Assembly: GCF_022605165.1 (NCBI RefSeq)
Contig: NC_063068.1
Location: 5,332,001 to 5,396,000 of the forward strand
Origin: Purpureocillium takamizusanense
Taxonomy: Eukaryota > Ascomycota > Sordariomycetes > Hypocreales > Ophiocordycipitaceae
DNA: 64,000 nt
Direction of reading: 5' to 3'
Shown piece after piece: positions 60,898-64,000 of the stretch (the stretch's first letter is position 1; each line of letters opens with the position of its first letter). A program made the translations under genes and the position numbers. Under the pieces are notes generated by a model that searched no databases, was not told where the DNA came from, and saw only the letters and a program-made list of their open reading frames with translations.

Positions 60898-63800
60898 TCA
60901 TGAGTTTCCGCCCACACCGAGGCCGCCGCCGCGGCGTCCCCACGCAGAGTTTCGCCACTCGCCGCGCTGAGAATGCTCCGAGTTGTCCAGCTGGCTGTCG
61001 GAATGATTGAATCGAGTGTTGTATGGCGACGGGTGGTCTCCTTGGACGGCCCATTCCCGGGGGGGTGTCCCATGGCCGGAGTATGCGGCCGCGGGCATGG
61101 CTGGGTCTTGCACGGGCCGGACCGTTCTCTCGCCCTGCCAGACTGACGGGTCCGTCTCAACGCGTCGTGGTGGCGATCGTGTCGATGTGTCTTGTCGCTT
61201 ATACACCTCATTGATCTCGGCCGGGGGGAGCTGCCCGCGCCGGTCCTGGAACCGCCTCAGGATTTCTTTGCTTGTGACCTCGCCATTGTTGCTAAACAGA
61301 TACGGATCATTCAACAACGTCAAGAGCTCGTCCGGTACCTATTTCCCGCGTTAGCATCTAGTACTCGCCTGTGAACAAAACATGTGCGCTTACCTGGCAC
61401 ATCTCCTCAATGTTGCTGATGACAATTTCCACCGCATCAATGACATATATGGCCTCGCTGTCTAGGGCTGGCGCCTTATTAGGGTTCGTCAGAATGTTGG
61501 GAGCAATGACTGTTGCGAGGTTTCGAATGTCCATCTTGGAGCCGACTTCATCGTCGAGCTGGTGGAACGACCCGGCCCATTTCAAAAACGTGAAGAGGAT
61601 TTCCAGGCTGTCGCGGTGGCTTTTCGGCAGCAGGCAGCACGCCATGTGCAGGCACTGCTTCCTCACGGCTGGGTCCGGAATCTTTGCCGCACTCACCCAG
61701 AGTCTGTATAGCTTGTGCGTCATCAGAGGATCTGGGAGGTCTCGCAGGTAGCGCTTCAGGAGCGCCGCCAGTTGAACGACCGGCTGCTCCATGAAGTTAA
61801 CGACATCGCAGCCTTCGGCATTGATCTTGTCCACCATCTCCTGTTGCTTCTTGATGTTGCCATTCTTGCGGAAGACGCCCTCGACGGACAAATCCATCTT
61901 GCGCATCGACGAAATGATGTCATCGATGACGGCAGGGATACGCAATGTGCCCGGGCCGACACCATCTGTCGAGTCTGCGCCATCGCGCTCAATGATGATT
62001 TCCAGGGGCACGCCAAACACGCCTTTCTTTTTGACGTTCTTGCTCTTGTCGTTCTTGAACGCCTTGCCGAGGTTCTTCCAAAAGGTTGCCGGCTTCCTCG
62101 ATTCGATGAAGCCGAGCAGCTCCTCCAGGCTGAACTCGGACTCCATCATGGGCTGCATAGTCAATACAGCCAGATGCCGCACGTTGAAGTACTCCAACCC
62201 AGAGAGCTCAGGAAAGAATTTGCGGGTTAGGCGGGTGGGTAGGGGGTCCGCGGCTCGGACTTCATTGTCTCTGCTGGCCGACTGCGTCCGCTGATGGCCT
62301 GGGGCCGGGCCGGGCTCCGTGGCAGGGGATCGGAAGAGGTCCTGCCGGGGGTTGCGGTCGCGCTGCTGCTCGCGGGACTGCTCCACGGCCACGATTCGCG
62401 GAATGTCGTCGAGAGTGATGGCATCATTTTGCCCAAACATGCGGTCTGTTGACCCCTGGGGTCCGACTTCCTCCGCGCCAGCTGACCCGGGCCGGGGGCC
62501 TTGGCCATCCGCATCCATAACGCGTGACGTCCGAGCTTGCCTAACGCTGGACGAGAGGTGACGGTCAAGTCTTGTGCTCCGAAGCCTTCTGACCTCGTTG
62601 AGGGTGGTTTCGTACGTCGACTCGCGGTGACTCTGTTCCTTGTCTCCCCTACCGGCAAAGGACTTGGATCTCGTGTCCGAGCTCAAGAAACCTGGTGCAC
62701 CAAGCTTGCCCTTGTCGGCGCCGGCCTCTTCAGAGGGATACGGCAGAGCGCCGCTGCTCCGAAGGATATCCAGGAGTCGCGCCAGCGCCACTTTGAGGAG
62801 GAAGACGTACTGCTGAAGCTTGGTGACACGTTCAAACAGCGATGTCCTGTCAGTGTTGACAGCCACACAGCTCGTGCAGTAGATCCTGTGGTCGAAGGCG
62901 TTGTACTGCGCCTCTCCGAGCGAACGTCCCAATTCCCGTCCGCAGCGGTTGCATTTGACGCAGGTCGAATGCCACCTGTACTCGCCGTTCTTGACGCACT
63001 CGTCTTCGACTGATCGATTGCACAGGGCGCAGTGATCTGAATCCTTCAGAGCGAGTCGCGCGCCGCCCATGGCCATCTGCAGCAAACCCTCGTCGGTCTT
63101 GTACGTCTCAAAATCGGCGAGGTCGTTGAGGAGCTGGTGGAGGCCGTCGCTATTTCCAGTTTCGCGTTCGAGTCGCAGAGCGCCTTGAAGACAGATGCGT
63201 ATCAGGAGTTTAAGATAATGGGCAAGGCCCGTGACGAGTGAGAGGAGTTCTTGCGTGACGCCCAATTTCCGCGCCGAGGTGTCTTGGGCTTTGGAAAGGA
63301 GGGAGAAGAAGGAAACAATCTTTTTACATAGTAGTTTCGCTTCGCGTCCGTAGGATAAGCCTTATTCGCAGTGAAACTCTATGTCAGCGTGTAATTCCCA
63401 AGATTTAAGCTCGCGCCCGGCTCGTGCTGGACGATAACCTTGCTTACCTTTTTCACTGTGGCTCAGTACCATGGCGTCAAGTCTATCCGCAGACTGGAAC
63501 AGCACCTCGACATGCCAGATGAAACGCTTGGCCACCAAGACGCCGTCGACATACGCTCCGTTGCTGACGTGCAAAAGCATGTCGGAAATGCAGGCAGCGG
63601 ATGACTCTTCAAAGGTCGAGAGGACGCTCCAAATCCGATAGACTTTTTCCTCCATGCGCTCCTCCTCCTCCCGAATGAGCTCCCTCTTGACCGGAGCGTC
63701 GGCCTCTGGAGCTACGGGAGGGACATCCGCAGCCTGTCCCAAGCGGACGTTCCAGAACTTGTGTATCATGTAGCACTCCGGATGCCAATGTTGGTTCTGC

Positions 63801-64000
63801 CCGTTTCGGAATATCTCGACAAACTGCTTCAAAATGGCTGTTTGGCAGCCATTGCACTTTTGGGCATGCTGCGTTGAATAGTGATAGTGGCAGTAGACGT
63901 TCCCGTCATGCTCATAGTAGCTGTCCTGGGCCCCGAAAATGGTGGCGCATAGCGAGCATGTGAAGTGGTCGACATGGTACTTGCGGTCAAGGGCGGTGAT
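60898..64000 (-). CDS. lrg1: LIM-domain RhoGAP (Lrg1-like), 5'-truncated
   Basis: GTPase-activating protein for Rho1 that limits cell-wall synthesis signals at the tip. Exons visible on the minus strand: >64000-63448, 63360-61394, 61338-60898, about 986 residues, open at the window edge. The first visible part holds a pair of zinc-binding LIM modules (HVDHFTCSLC; YYEHDGNVYCHYHY; CNGCQTAI; WHPECY). A third LIM lies after a helical block (CALCNRSVEDECV, CVKCNRCGREL, IYCTSC). A Ser/Arg-rich linker leads to the RhoGAP domain, with the arginine finger in DLSVEGVFRKNGNIKK and VVQLAALLKRYLRDLPDPLM. The tail is Pro/Arg/Gly-rich. Introns are 87 and 55 nt. The first join (KG-LSYGREAKLL) avoids an in-frame TAA. 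Confidence 0.94.

Overview
The window looks like nuclear DNA of a filamentous ascomycete, most likely a Sordariomycete and possibly Hypocreales. Evidence seen here: GC-rich genes broken by short (about 55-180 nt) GT-AG introns, CTAAC/CTGAC-like branch sites, intergenic spaces of one to several kilobases, and a COT1-type NDR kinase, LRG1-type LIM-RhoGAP, CRC/RSC7 subunit and CE5 cutinase. The order-level placement is inference. Seventeen confident or near-confident protein genes and three weaker ones (two uncharacterised proteins and one small secreted protein with an unresolved frame) are described. No tRNA, rRNA, CRISPR array or intact transposon was found.

Layout. 0-11 kb: 3'-truncated COT1 kinase (-), TIM54 (+), a FAM192A/NIP30-domain protein (-) and a PHO80-type cyclin like Clg1 (-). 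11.3-19.2 kb: almost 8 kb with no convincing gene but with simple repeats and one strong inverted repeat. 19-25 kb: SSS1/Sec61-gamma (+), an uncharacterised His/Pro/acidic protein (+) and RSC7 (-). 25-37 kb: UBR1 N-recognin (-), QCR9 (-, five tiny exons), PYM (+) and RPT4 (+). 37-42 kb: another 4.9 kb gene-poor span that leads into GFA1 (+). 45-48 kb: proteasome beta-7/PRE4 (-), diverging from a mitochondrial HMG-box protein (+). 48-56 kb: lower-GC, accessory-looking segment with a small Cys-rich secreted protein (-), a prokaryotic-type secreted phospholipase A2 (-), a cutinase (+) and a diverged 205-bp direct repeat. 56-64 kb: uncharacterised fungal protein (-), ERG26-like sterol dehydrogenase (+) and a 5'-truncated LRG1-like LIM/RhoGAP protein (-).

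How the genes relate. Most are housekeeping. Three belong to ubiquitin-proteasome proteolysis (UBR1, RPT4, PRE4), three to mitochondria (TIM54, QCR9, mtHMG), and one each to ER translocation (SSS1), chromatin remodelling (RSC7), exon-junction-complex recycling (PYM), chitin precursor supply (GFA1) and ergosterol synthesis (ERG26). The two edge genes, COT1 and LRG1, both govern hyphal tip growth. The 48-56 kb block, with three secreted products, a mutated repeat and sparse genes, is the best candidate for niche-related or recently rearranged DNA.

I did not find a clearly new multi-gene system. The most interesting signals are structural: a near-perfect 38-bp inverted repeat, an intergenic TACTTCGTA motif, a C28 tract, a GC-AG intron in QCR9, a GFA1 intron that splits the catalytic Cys codon, a NAGNAG acceptor in the cutinase gene, and a secreted-protein gene whose frame fails to close by one base. 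Exon limits were assigned by eye from splice signals and remembered protein families, without alignments.
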